Shown here: one piece after another, positions 21,539 through 36,539 of the stretch
How positions within the stretch are numbered: the first letter of the stretch is position 1
Layout of the letters: every line of letters begins with the position of its first letter
Source: Entophlyctis helioformis
Taxonomy: Eukaryota > Chytridiomycota > Chytridiomycetes > Chytridiales > Chytriomycetaceae
Length of the DNA: 64,000 nucleotides
Direction: 5' to 3'
NCBI GenBank assembly: GCA_025526915.1
Contig: JAHLKH010000134.1
Location: 1 to 64,000 of the forward strand
The notes under the pieces: model-generated
What the model was told of the DNA's origin: nothing
Seen by the model: the letters and a program-made list of their open reading frames with translations, nothing else
Database searches by the model: none
Program-made: the position numbers and the translations under genes

Positions 21539-23938
21539 TTACTCAATCAGGCTTATAAGCTCCTTGACAAACTGCTCTCGGCATCGTCATCATCATCATC
21601 GTCGTCAGCATGTGAGCCAATGGCAGCAGACGCGGCAACACAGCGTTGGCAAACCCAAACCCAAACCCAAACACACACATACCTTGGCAATCTCATAAGA
21701 CGAGGTGGCAAGCTTCTGCTTGAGCGTCTTGCTTTGTGGTGTGTTGACCATGGCAGCACCCAGCTCCTTCAGCTTGAGGCTGGCGTTGGACAGGTCAGTG
21801 AGAATCGTCTCTCCTCTGGATCGGAACTGCGAGCCGGCGGGACGGCCAAGGATCGAGCGAGACACGCCGACGAGGTTCTCGACAATCCGCGTGATGCCCG
21901 TGACCGTGTCGAGAAAATCTGCGCCAAAGCCGGTCGACTGGCGCATGGCGGAGAGGAGCGTTTGGATTGCTTGCACGATGAGGTCCGTCTGCTTCTCGAG
22001 GAACAGTTTGAGGTCCTCGATCTCGCTGTTGCTGCCATTCGCGTTGGCGTTGCCATTACTGTTGCTGTTTTGGCTGAAACTCGGCGTCGGAGTCCCTGAG
22101 CGTGATCCAGGGACATTGACTGCATTCGCCGCATTCCGTGCTTCCTCCAAGTGTTTCGGCAGCGCACCGTCCACGGGGTTGGATAGCCCCGTGTGCCGCT
22201 GGAACACGTGCAGGATCTGGACAATCGTGCCCGTCAGATCCGAGGTCGCCGCCAAAAGCGTGGATGCATTGCCCGGCGTAAAGTTGGTGGCAAACTCCTT
22301 GGCGACCGTCATGAGGTGGCGGAGTGCGGCAGAGAGCCGGTCCTTGACACCGTTGAGCTCTTCGCGCTCGCGGTAGTCGAGGCCACAGTCTGGGTTGAAC
22401 TCGTACGCCTCAGAGTCAGCCGTGACGTTCTTGCACGAAATGACAATGTTCTTCATCGCCACGAGCACATTGGTAGGCGTCTCTTCTCTGCTCATCCAAC
22501 ACCATCCAATATCGATCAGCCACGAGGCAGGGCAGGATCACATGACACGGCGACAAGGTGCGGTCGCCACACACCTCGACGAGCGCAGCAAGTCACTGAC
22601 AGCTTTCTGGTACGCGTCAACGTTGGCCATGCTGATAATACCCGCATCCACAATATCGTCCTTTTCGTAGTCAATGTTGGGGTTTCGGCGCAAGGGTGTT
22701 TGTGCGACGGAAGGCGCTGCATTCGTGGTGGGTGGTGCAGCAGGTGTGGCAGGTGTCCGGCTTGGACTTTGCCCCTGCAACCGGCTATCCATGGCTTGCT
22801 TGTTCTGCAAATGGCACATCAAGTCAGAGGCTCAACTCGGCAATGAAATGGGATCGGCATCCAAGACAAGGATGCCTGCCAACTCACGCCTTCTTGGAAC
22901 CGCCGAATGACTTCCAGATGGACTTCCTGCTGTGAACGGAGCTCTTCGTTCTTCTTGGATAACGCCTTGATCTCTTCCAGCAGGTTCGTCGCCTCGGCAC
23001 GAATATCGCTCGCAATCTGCTCAAGCAACACATCAGGTCATGCCTCTGACGGCATCTCAAGAGCCAAGCACGGTTGAACTCTATAGACACACCTGCTGCT
23101 GCTCGTTGTAGTCGTCCTTGAGGCTCTCAAAGTCCATCTTCACACGCTCGTGCGTCTGCACAAGTTCCTTGTGTTTCTTGTCAAGGTCCTGGTACCGCTC
23201 TTGCTCGCGAAGCAGCATCGCGGTGTACTCTTTCGTGACTTCCTTTGTCTTTTCTCGCTCAGCCTGTCCGGCACCAACGGCAGTTGTCAGCAACCATAGT
23301 CGGCAGCCCAAACAAGACGTGCCGCGTATACCCATGCCAAGACCCACCTCGAGCTCTTGCTCCATGTCAACCAGACGCGCTTGGAGGGCCTGTGCGATCA
23401 TCCTTGTGCTGTTTTCTTCAGGGCTGGCAGGCTGTACCACAGAGCCACGTCAGTCATGCAGCCTTCACGGCATCCCAGCAGCCATGCAAACGACCAAGCA
23501 AGGTCACATACACCTGTCATCAAGTTGCCCAGATCCATCATGAGATTGTCCAGCGATGCTTTGCCGTGCGCCTCAGACCCCACCGTCGCCGCATTTCCAC
23601 CTTGCGACTTTATGCTCTGCAGCGTGCCGTTGTTGGAAATCATCAGTGCCGGCTGCTGGGGGTACTGTGCATTCTCTGGTGTGGCAGATCGCGCATATCC
23701 AGACTGCCAAAAGCAACAGCAGATGAGCCGCTTGATCGCCCAGCAACAGGGCGGCAAGCCCGTGCACGTACATTGATGGAAAAGTCGCCGACGCCATGGC
23801 CAAGAGCAGAGTTTGATGCCAAGGACGACAATGAGCCGATCTCCATCCTAGTCAAAGGCGGCATGGACCCTACTTGTGGCTGCTGTTGTGCCTGTTGTTG
23901 CTGTGGCTGCTGCTGCTGCTGCTGCTGTGTTTGCTGTG

Positions 23939-23969
<31 letters not shown>

Positions 23970-24998
23970 CTGTTGTTGTCCAGCACTGCCGCCAGCAGCA
24001 GCAGCATACGCAATAGCAGCCATCGCAGAGTTGCTTGCGACCGCCGGGTCGCGACGATCGAACCTGGCGCGCACATCCGCAGCGACGGCCTGGAACCGCT
24101 GCTCAATCTCATGGTGGACGTCGCTGGCCAGATCGCGGAAGCGCGGTAACGGGAGCACGGCAAGCTTCTGGCGTGCCTGGTTGCGTTTGGGATGAAAGTC
24201 GTTGTTGACGGGCAGGAACGGCTGGGTGCCGGCTGGTGTCGAGAAGGGCGGATCGATACAGCGGTGCGGAGGAAAGCGTCGCGGCGGATGACGTGGCGTA
24301 GATATGGGCAAGCCCGTGGCGGAGGTCGGCGGCAATGTCCGCCACGGCAACATGAATGCGGCATCGGCCAGCGAGCCATCGGTCGGCGGCCCATTCAGCG
24401 TCCAGTGCAGCGTCCAGTGCAGCGTCAGTGCAGGAAGCAAGGCAGCGATGTAGATCCCTGCTGGGCGGCCCACACGGCGCAGCGGACACGCCATGAAGCA
24501 GCAGCCAGCAGCAGCCAGCAGACGCACACGCTCAGACGCACCTTGGTCCATGACTCGGCGCTGCAGCTCGTCGTAGACGTCGGTCGACAGCTCAAAGAAC
24601 TGCTGCGGCGTCAGGCGGGACAGCTTGTCGCTGGCAATGGCCCGCTGCTTGCTCTGGCCATGGCCGCGAGCGAGGGCCTCGAGGTGCGGCAGCAGGAATT
24701 CGTGGAGAGCCGCAAAGTGCGTGGCCGCGAGCTCATGTGCCTGCTGCTGGGCCTGCTGCTGTGCCTGCTGCTGTGCCTGCTGCTGGGCGGGCAGACGTGC
24801 GGATGCCAATCGTGCGTGCATGTGCATGTGTGTGCATGTGCGCATGTGCATGTGCGACTGTGTGTCAGCGAGCTGCTCCTCCATGTGCCCACCGCCTGGC
24901 CGGCCGTCTGTGCTGCAGGCCGGCATCACGGCCACTTGCCATTCTCTAAGTCGAGTCGCGGTCAAGCAGCGGATTTGTGGCGTCGACGGGGTTTTCAT
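21539..24998 (-). CDS. SPA2: SPA2-like polarity scaffold protein
   Basis: Minus-strand exons are 24542-24998, 23772-24232, 23512-23703, 23348-23431, 23093-23263, 22888-23016, 22575-22804, 21683-22487 and 21539-21571; phases agree throughout. Two Spa2-homology repeats are visible: KLSRLTPQQFFELSTDVYDELQRR-like in exon 1 and KLAVLPLPRFRDLASDVHHEI in exon 2. Long Gln tracts, a coiled-coil region (exons 5-6) and a C-terminal helical domain (LEKQTDLIVQAIQTLL) follow. Spa2 organises the polarisome, linking formin, MAPK and Rab-GAP partners at sites of tip growth. The start is uncertain: several in-frame Met codons precede a QQQA-repeat segment. The final exon is 33 nt. Confidence 0.85.
23880..23992 (-). 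repeat. Poly-glutamine-coding tract in SPA2
   Basis: Imperfect CAG/CAA repeats on the coding strand encode long Gln runs broken by Pro, Thr and Ala. A second QQQA-type repeat lies at about 24735-24790 in exon 1. Both are likely length-variable. Confidence 0.85.
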
Positions 24999-25122
24999 TC
25001 AAGCAAGCCATCGGTCGATCCTGTAAGACTGAACGAGCCGTTTGGCACTCAGCCGCGGAAGTAGCTGCACTCTGAATCAGCACACAGACACAGTCACAGA
25101 CACAGTCACAGTCACTCAAGGC

Positions 25123-26894
25123 TTACTTGTGGGGCACAAACGGCATCTTGACAATCTGCGCCTTCTGCAGGCGTTGGCGGACCTTGACCTGCAGCTCGGT
25201 GCCCGACTTGTGGAACCCAGACTTGACGTAGCCCATGGCAATGTTCTTCTTGAGCACGGGCGACGGGCAGCCACTCGTCACAACACCAATCGTCTCGCCT
25301 GCCGCGTTGAGGATCTCGGCACCCTCTGTCATTGCATCGTGTATGTGTGTGTGTGTGTGTGAGCGTAGGATCGGTGACGGGGCATGCATACAGTGCACAC
25401 AGTCGTCAGGGGTACGCACCGCGGGCAGGAGCACCCTCGACAATGAGACCAACGCGGCGGCGGGCAACGGGGCCCTTGATCTGCGGCAGGATCTTGTCGG
25501 CACCAAGGAAGCCGCCCTCGGTGCGGCGGCGCTGGCCAATGGTCCACGTGAGGCCGCCCTCGATCGGCGACACGGTGTCATCGAGGTCGTGGCCGTAGAG
25601 GCACAGGCCAGCCTCGAGACGCAGAGAGTCGCGGGCACCAAGGCCGGCAAGCTCGACCTCGGGGTGGTCAAGGAATGCCTGCGACAGCTTGACCACATCG
25701 CCGTGGGCAACCGAGATCTGGAACAGCCGTCACGTCAGCCACGCTGTGTATCGAGCCGCACGAGCCATTGCAGTCAGGAGCCTCACCTCGAAGCCGTCCT
25801 CGCCAGTGTAGCCGCAGCGAGACACGTAGGCATCGACACCGGCAACGTTGATGGCGCGGCTGGTCATGAACCCAAACTTGGCAAGGTCCACATTGGCCAG
25901 CGACGCGAGCACCTTGGCAGCCGAGGGACCTGTGCATTCAAAGCCATTCGGCATCCGTTCAGGTGGCAGTCGACCGCAACACGTCCAGCACACGCAACGC
26001 ACCCTGCAGAGCAACGAGCGACAGATGGTCCAGCACCTTGACATCCACGTCGCCGCCCTTGTTCTGAAAGTCGACCAACCGCTCGCGGATGTGCTTCAGA
26101 TCCTTCTCGGCACATCCGGCGTTGGACACAACATACAGCTCCTTGTCGCTGCGCTTGTTCACGACAGTGTCGTCGATGATGCCGCCGTTGGCGTTGGTGA
26201 ACACGGAGAGGGTCGACGAGCCGACGGGCAGGGCGGCGACGTCGGCCACGATGAGCGACTCGATGAACTTGATGCGGTCGGGGCCGGTCCACGACGACTG
26301 CAGCATGTGCGACACGTCAAAGAGCGAGGCGTGCGTGCGGGTCCAGTTGTGCGAGGCCAGCACGCCGAGCGAGGCGTACTGCACGGGCATGTCCCAGCCG
26401 GCGAACTCGACCATCTTGCCGCCCTGGGCGACGTGGAAGTCGTAGAGCGCCGTGCGCTTGAAGGCCTGTCCGATTACGTAACGGTCGAGTGTGTGAGTGT
26501 CGAGAGTCGATGGCAGGAACGGGCAGGCAGGCAGGCTGGTGGGCAGGCAGGCTGGTGGGCAGGTGGAGGGACGCATGCAGAGGCGTGCACAGCGGGAAAA
26601 GGAGGGAGGCTGCAGGGCGGTGCATGCCGCTGCGGCTGGTGCGCTGCGTGCTGCACGCCAAGCCGAGGCAGGCGAGCCAAGGCTCACAGAGATCTGCTTG
26701 CCGCCAAGGCCAGCGGGCAGTGGACAGTGGACAGTGGGCATGCAAGACGAGGCCGACGAGGCCAGCGAGGCGGGCCAGTGACGTACGGAAGCGCCAGCAG
26801 CGGCAGCGGCCGACGAGGCCATGAGGCGGGCGCCGCAGAGCGACGACACGGACGGCAGGCGCGAAGGCAGAGCGCGCAGAGTGGCGACGAGCAT
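25123..26894 (-). CDS. GCV1: Glycine cleavage system T-protein (aminomethyltransferase)
   Basis: Five exons (26787-26894, 26003-26465, 25787-25929, 25420-25717, 25123-25325) encode 404 residues with matching phases. Exon 1 is a mitochondrial presequence ([15 protein letters not shown]). The mature protein shows [61 protein letters not shown], and TGTVTSG-like [21 protein letters not shown]-protein transfers the methylene group from the H-protein lipoamide arm to tetrahydrofolate in mitochondria. The tail ends VPHK. This is a confident family assignment. Confidence 0.93.
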
Positions 26895-27203
26895 GTTTGG
26901 CGGTCGATGGCCAACCCTGCGGCGCGGGCTCGTTGGCGTGACGGCCCGACGGCAGCCACGCGATCTTGCAGTGCATGCCATCCAACAGCACCCCTCAACA
27001 GCAGTGTGTGTGTGTGTAAGAGATGTGTGTGTGTAAGAGATGTGTGTGTGTAAGATGCGTGTGTGTGAGGTGTGCACACATCCACTCATACGTCTGCGTC
27101 CTGCCCCTCTGCTGCCCCGCTTGTCTGGCAGCCTCAATGCCGGGTTGTGTGTTGCTGTCGCGCTTTCCGCCCATCTCCGACACTCGAGCGAAGCTGGTCA
27201 GAC
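26895..27203. other. Divergent intergenic region with GT microsatellite
   Basis: Between divergent GCV1 and the ankyrin gene, 27002-27068 is a compound microsatellite of (gt)n-aagagat units in three copies. It is followed by a 27-nt element (27071-27097) that recurs downstream of the ankyrin gene at 28732-28758. An in-frame alternative start for the ankyrin ORF exists at 27072. Confidence 0.6.
27071..27097 (+). repeat. Direct repeat 5' of the ankyrin gene
   Basis: This 27-nt stretch containing gcacacatccac-t-catacgtctgc matches 28732-28758 at 25 of 27 positions. Both are preceded by gtgtgtg, and a shared cctcaatgcc motif follows about 30 nt later in each. The pair brackets the ankyrin ORF in direct orientation. 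Confidence 0.75.
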
Positions 27204-28559
27204 ATGCTGTCAAAGGCTCACAACAGGAAGAAGCAACCAGAGAGCCAGGCTCATGGCGGCAGCAGCCAGACCCTTGTCAACCAACTCGCTTCTCTTACTG
27301 TCCGCCAGACAGATGGTGGCTACTCGCCCGCCCCTGCCGCCGCCCCTGCCGCCGCCCTTGCCGCCGCCCCGCTCAAGCCAACCCTGGCAACGACCGGTGT
27401 TCGTCCTCGATACCAGGAGATGGCCCGGCTGCAGTCGCTGCGGGCAGTCAAGGCGGACAACATCTGGGACCTCTTCTTTCCCGAGCTGCAGGCCAAGATC
27501 CTGCGGTACGCTGGCCCACTCACTCGCTTCCTATGCGGCCGCCTCGAGGTCGCCAAGATGGACGACGCTGCCAAGCGAGCGCTGTGGGTCGACGTCTTCA
27601 AGCAAGGCTGGCAGGGCGATCTGGCACGGCTGCCTGATGTTCAGCTGCAACCCGCAGATGTTGCGCACGTAACGACTCGCACCATGTACCAGCGACTGCT
27701 CGATCGTTTCCCAGATGCGAACGAGGACCCGGCGATCCTATGTATCCCGATGCAGAACATGTGGCTCGACTTGGCCCCAGAGGAGTTGGATTTAATGACT
27801 ACTGAGGTTGCTATCGAGGCCAACTGCGTACGCTTTTTAAAGCGTATGTTCGACAGGAACCTCATCATGCTCGAGGTCCTCGAGGAGAATAGCCAAGAGT
27901 TTCTTGACATGGCGGCATCGCTTGGCCATCTCGAGATGGTGCAGTACCTATCAACCTGGGACGACGTCGAATTTTCAGTGCAGATCATGGATGCTGCGGC
28001 AGAATCGGGCAACCTGGACCTCGTCAAGTGGCTCCACTTCAACCGCACGGAAGGTTGCACGACTGACGCGATGGACAAGGCGGCCGAGAACGGACACCTT
28101 CCCGTGGTCCAGTGGCTTCATGCCAACCGCAAGGAAGGTTGCACCAAGCGCGCGATGGATAATGCGGCCAAAGGCGGCCACCTGCACGTCGTCCAGTGGC
28201 TACACTTTAACCGCACGGAAGGGTGCACGACCGACGCGATGGACCTTGCTGCATCACATGGACGCCTGCACGTCATCCAGTGGCTTCATGCCAACCGCAC
28301 CGAGGGATGCACCACGCAAGCGATGGACAATGCGGCCGTTTTTGGACACTTGGAGGTCGTCCAGTGGCTGGTGAAGCATCGCACTGAAGGCTTCACCCAC
28401 AGGGCCTACAACATGGCCCTCAGCGACAAGGTCAAACAGTTTCTCCTTGACAGCATGTCACCAGCACAACGCGTTGCAATGGAGAAGGACATCTCTGACA
28501 GTGCTGGTATGCGCCGATGGAAGCATCTCAAGTCCGAGTCCCGTGCTGGTTGTTTCTGA
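27204..28559 (+). CDS. Ankyrin-repeat protein with F-box-like N-terminal segment
   Basis: A single exon of 451 residues from the ATG at 27204. An Ala/Pro repeat (PAPAAAPAAALAAAP) precedes a segment WDLFFPELQAKILRYAGPL that resembles an F-box helix-loop. From about residue 240 onward, ankyrin-type units of about 33 residues recur five to six times with the signature GHLxVVQWLHxNRxEGCTxxAMDxAA. This unit type is common in expanded ankyrin families of chytrids, oomycetes and amoebae. Direct repeats flank the gene, and it is intronless among intron-rich neighbours. The target is unknown; a substrate adaptor for SCF ubiquitin ligase is possible if the F-box reading is right. Confidence 0.8.
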   Translation: MLSKAHNRKKQPESQAHGGSSQTLVNQLASLTVRQTDGGYSPAPAAAPAAALAAAPLKPTLATTGVRPRYQEMARLQSLRAVKADNIWDLFFPELQAKILRYAGPLTRFLCGRLEVAKMDDAAKRALWVDVFKQGWQGDLARLPDVQLQPADVAHVTTRTMYQRLLDRFPDANEDPAILCIPMQNMWLDLAPEELDLMTTEVAIEANCVRFLKRMFDRNLIMLEVLEENSQEFLDMAASLGHLEMVQYLSTWDDVEFSVQIMDAAAESGNLDLVKWLHFNRTEGCTTDAMDKAAENGHLPVVQWLHANRKEGCTKRAMDNAAKGGHLHVVQWLHFNRTEGCTTDAMDLAASHGRLHVIQWLHANRTEGCTTQAMDNAAVFGHLEVVQWLVKHRTEGFTHRAYNMALSDKVKQFLLDSMSPAQRVAMEKDISDSAGMRRWKHLKSESRAGCF

Positions 28560-28731
28560 ATGAAGGCGTCGATCTGCTGTTGCTTTACTTGCATCAGCCA
28601 TTGACCATCATCGTTTCCAGTCGTTGGATGAGAGGCAAGCCATTCCGCTGATCCAAAGAAGCAAAACAGCGAGGCATACACTAACTCTGCAAGGTGCATT
28701 GGCAGCCTGCCACCTCGCCTTGTGTGTGTGA

Positions 28732-28758
28732 TTTGCACACATCCACACATACGTCTGC
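28732..28758 (+). repeat. Direct repeat 3' of the ankyrin gene
   Basis: Partner of the element at 27071-27097, with two mismatches in 27 nt. It lies in the gap between the ankyrin gene and the convergent Qc-SNARE gene, which otherwise holds nothing recognised. Confidence 0.75.
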
Positions 28759-28858
28759 AACACGCTCGTCTTGCCAACGCGTGCGAGCAACCTCAATGCC
28801 ATGCGATTCGCATTGCCATGCAATCCAATACCACAGATACACGTTTATTAGGACACTG

Positions 28859-30403
28859 TCAAAGTGTCTTGGCAATGGCAATGATGACCAGCAGCACCAG
28901 CAGCAACACAATAATCATAATGGTACCTGAGTCATCAAGGTGTCAGTCAAATGCTCACGCAATACGACCATCACGAGCAAGTGCACTCGAGCCAGCCCAC
29001 CTCGCGAGTCGTTGTCAAGACCGTCTGTTACAGAGTCCAGACGGCTGCTAGCACCGCGCAACCGTCGCTGCGTGTTGTCCATGGCAATCTCCGTCTCGTC
29101 CAGCAGGTCAATCTGCAGATCCAGCTCGCCCGTGATGAGCTGTCCGATCTGCTTCTGCCGGGCGATCGCCTCGCTGAGCTCGTCCAAGTGCGTATCTTGT
29201 CCTATATCACGTCCACCGGGCAGGGTCAGACGATGGGCCGTTGGCAAGGCTGTGCATGCATGAATGCGTGTCCCAAGGCAATCTGCGGCCAACCTTCCAT
29301 GATGCGGTTTTGCAGCTGCACGAGCTCTGCATCCTCCAGCCTGCTCCTGTGCTCGCTGTCCTGGTGGTCGACCTGAATGAACGCAGACATGTCGATCCTG
29401 CTCCCGCTGCCGACGCTGCGGTCTGCAAACGTCACGCTTCTGTCCATGCCGCACAGCCGTCGTGCAAGTCAGTGCGTCTGCTCTCCAGTCTGCTCGCCAG
29501 CCTGCTCTCCAGTCGCCGATGCCGATGCCAGCACCGCCGGACGCACCGCCAGACGAACAGCCACCGCACAAGGCTGAGCATTCCACAGCCGAGCATTCAC
29601 GCACCGTGGAGGTGCTCGGTGGCCAGCGAGCCCCGAGCCGTCCTGACCGTGCTGACCGTGCTGACCGTGCTGACCGTGCTGGCCGTGCTGGTTGTCCAGC
29701 AGGTGCAGCCTGTCGGCCTGCTTGCTGACGTCGAGCAGCGCCTGCTCCCACCGCTTGAGCTCGCCGGGCGGTCTGCCGTGGACGCATACAAAGTCAGCCC
29801 GTGAGCCGTGGCGAGAAGCAGCAGCAGCCACTCACAGCTTCCCCGAGCGCTCTGCAGACGACAGCCGCTCCTCCTGTGCGGCAATGCCTCTCTGCAGCGC
29901 CGCTGTTGCCTCTGCTATCCTTGCGCCGGCTGCCCCACCAGAGGCCGACGACCGGCTCGGGTGGCCGTCATCGCTGGCACCAGCACCAGCACCAAGCCCC
30001 AGCTCCAGCCCCAGCGAAGCGGCCCGCTTGTGCTCCAGCAGCAGCTCTGCGGTGTCGGACAGCAGCGCCTGCAGCTGCAGCACATCTGTTTCCCTGCAGG
30101 CACACGGCCGTTAGTCCAAGGCAGTCGCTGAGTGTGTCTCCATGTGTGTCTATGTGTGCATGGATGGATGGATGGATGCACGCATGTGGCTTGCCATTGC
30201 GACGTCGTCTCGGCCATTGTTGAGAGAACCCGTGGATGCCGGCACAGATCCGAGCTGGCCAGGCGGGCCAGGCGGGCCAGGCGGGCCACACGGACAATGG
30301 CACGGGTGCACTGGTGCACCTCCACTGGTGCACAATGGCTGCTGGACTCTTACTTGAAGCAGTCTGCAGCTCCCGCCCACGGCTTGCCCCACAACTCGCC
30401 CAT
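28859..30403 (-). CDS. Qc-SNARE, syntaxin-8/Tlg1-like
   Basis: Six minus-strand exons (30354-30403, 29836-30093, 29605-29772, 29294-29439, 29001-29201, 28859-28926) give 296 residues with consistent phases. The protein starts MGELWGKPWAG, has helical N-terminal segments and an HGQ repeat in exon 3, then a SNARE motif: LDELSEAIARQKQIGQLI ... LDETEIAMDNTQRRL. It ends in a single membrane anchor (IMIIVLLLVLLVIIAIA) six residues from the C-terminus (KTL). The zero-layer residue Q in the KQIGQLITGELD stretch is consistent with a Qc-SNARE of endosomal/TGN traffic. Whether it corresponds to syntaxin 8 or syntaxin 6/10 cannot be settled here. Confidence 0.78.
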
Positions 30404-30613
30404 CGAGCACGGCTGTCCTGCAACGCCGCCGTGCACTTGCCCTCAAACCGACAAAGTGCGCTGGGAATGGTTGGCCGTGGCTCACACGCATGCACGCATG
30501 CACACATACGCACACACTCGCACTTATAGACTAACAACCACACCCACACGCAACCCTCTCTCGCCTGCCAGACTCGTAGACTCGTCCGCAAGCCTCATAT
30601 CTTTGCAACCAAC

Positions 30614-31948
30614 ATGCTGGACCTCAAGACCGCCGTCTCGCTCACCGTGCTGGGCTTCATTGGCCGCCTCGTCTTCCTCCGCTCGCACAAGTTCCGCTAC
30701 GTCGTGCGGGCCGCCCTCTTCTTCTTCTGCATCGCCGTGTCGTCGCTGGCCGGCTGCTGCTTCGCGCCCGTGCTGTACGTGCTCGGCAAGGGCGGCCTGT
30801 CCAACCAGTGGCTCGGCATCGTCTTCCACTTCCTGGCCACCCGCCTCGTCGGCGTCAAGGTCGTCGTCGAGGGCGAGGAGCACCTCACCCGCTCCCGCCC
30901 GTGCGTGTTCCTGAACAACCACCAGAGCACCATGGACATGCTGACGCTGTGAGTCGTCGTGCCGGCCTCTGCTCCATGCTGTCCTGCTCTGTTCTGCTCT
31001 GCTCTGTTCTGCCCTGCCCTGCACTGCCCTTCCAGCTGCACCTCCACAACCCGCCAGGCATTGATCTGACCCGCCCACTTGCATCCACGTGCCTCGTTCC
31101 TGCCGCCCACTTGCCGCTGCTTCAACGGCCGCTCGCACGTCGTGGACCATCCATTTCCACGGCCACAGCGGCGCTGTCATCCGTGAAAACACCGTCATGC
31201 TTGCCAAGGCCGAGATCAAGTGGTACCCGTTCATGGGCCAGTACTGTGCGTGTCCCCTTGCTTGCTTGCTTGCTTGCCATGGCTGGCTCAACGGCCTCTG
31301 GCTGACATTTCACTGGCATCTGGCGCTTGTGCAGTGCAACTCGCCAAGAACGTCTTCATCGACAGAGGCAACAGATCCAGCGCCATCGAGACCATGGGCA
31401 AGGTCGCCAAGGACCTCAAGGACCGCAACGTATGTATGCCGCTTGCATTCCAGCACCGCCTCCCAGCGAATCGCTGACACGCTGGCTCCTTTGTTGGACA
31501 GCTCGGCCTGTTCATGTACCCCGAGGGTACCCGCTCGCACCAGAAGAACAAGACGATGCTGCCCTTCAAGAAGGGCGCCTTCCACCTTGCTGTCCAGCAA
31601 AACATTCCCATCGTGCCCATCGTGTCGTCCACCTACTACCCCTGCTACTCCGAGTCCAAGATGATCTTTGAGCCGTGCACCATCCACATCAAGGGTAAGT
31701 CCTGCAGCAGACCTCTGGACTGGACTGGACATGGACATGGACACGAACCTGGACTTGGACACGCCATCTCACACTCGTCTTTCCGATGACCAGTTCTCCC
31801 TGCCATCGACACGCGCGGCATGTCCATCAACGACGTCAATGCTCTCGTCGAGAAGACCCAGACCGTCATGCAAGAGACCCTCTCCGCGCTCGAGACCGTG
31901 CCCGACGACCCCTCGACCGTGCCCATCAAGATCAAGGCCGCCGAGTGA
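30614..31948 (+). CDS. SLC1: 1-acyl-sn-glycerol-3-phosphate acyltransferase
   Basis: Five exons (30614-30948, 31169-31245, 31335-31429, 31502-31694, 31794-31948) encode 284 residues, all in phase. The catalytic NHQSTMD (HX4D) lies at about 102-108, followed by AKAEIKWYPFMGQ, FIDRGNRSSAIE, the substrate-binding MYPEGTRS at about 174-181 and FKKGAFHLAVQQNIPIVPIV. N-terminal hydrophobic segments anchor it in the ER. It converts lysophosphatidate to phosphatidate, the substrate of lipin encoded at 12671. The first intron contains ctgctctgttctg repeats. Confidence 0.93.
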
Positions 31949-32093
31949 TCCTTTCCTTCACTTATTCATCGCATGCCCCACACCGGTGCACATCGCATCT
32001 GCCTTTTATCGGCCATGTCTCTCTGGCCGCTGTTCTGTTCTGCATCCCATCTGCATTCGCCCTTCCATCGCCCTTCCATCCCATCTTGGTCCC

Positions 32094-32100
32094 TATAAAA
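32094..32100 (+). promoter_or_regulatory. TATA-like element upstream of PEX1
   Basis: A tataaaa element lies 39 nt upstream of the PEX1 start codon in the 184-nt gap after the acyltransferase gene. The gap is C/T-rich otherwise. Confidence 0.45.
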
Positions 32101-32132
32101 CATTCGTTCATCCACTCTCCCGCCAATCTGAA

Positions 32133-36469
<4,337 letters not shown>

Positions 36470-36482
36470 CCCTGCGTCCCCC

Positions 36483-36488
36483 AATAAA
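36483..36488 (+). terminator. Poly(A) signal after PEX1
   Basis: AATAAA lies 14 nt after the PEX1 stop, inside the 70-nt gap before the next ATG at 36540. The two genes are therefore very tightly packed on the same strand. Confidence 0.5.
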
Positions 36489-36539
36489 CGCGCACCATAA
36501 ACTTGTCCCAACATCCCAGGCGCGTTTTGTTTTCCACAA

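Noticed and set aside
24730..24800. Regular repeats considered as a CRISPR-like array
   Set aside because: The repeats are in-frame QQQA codons in SPA2 without spacers; the host is eukaryotic.
27002..27068. GT-rich tract considered as a telomere-like or origin element
   Set aside because: It is an ordinary compound microsatellite with interspersed aagagat, internal to the contig, with no telomeric repeat unit.
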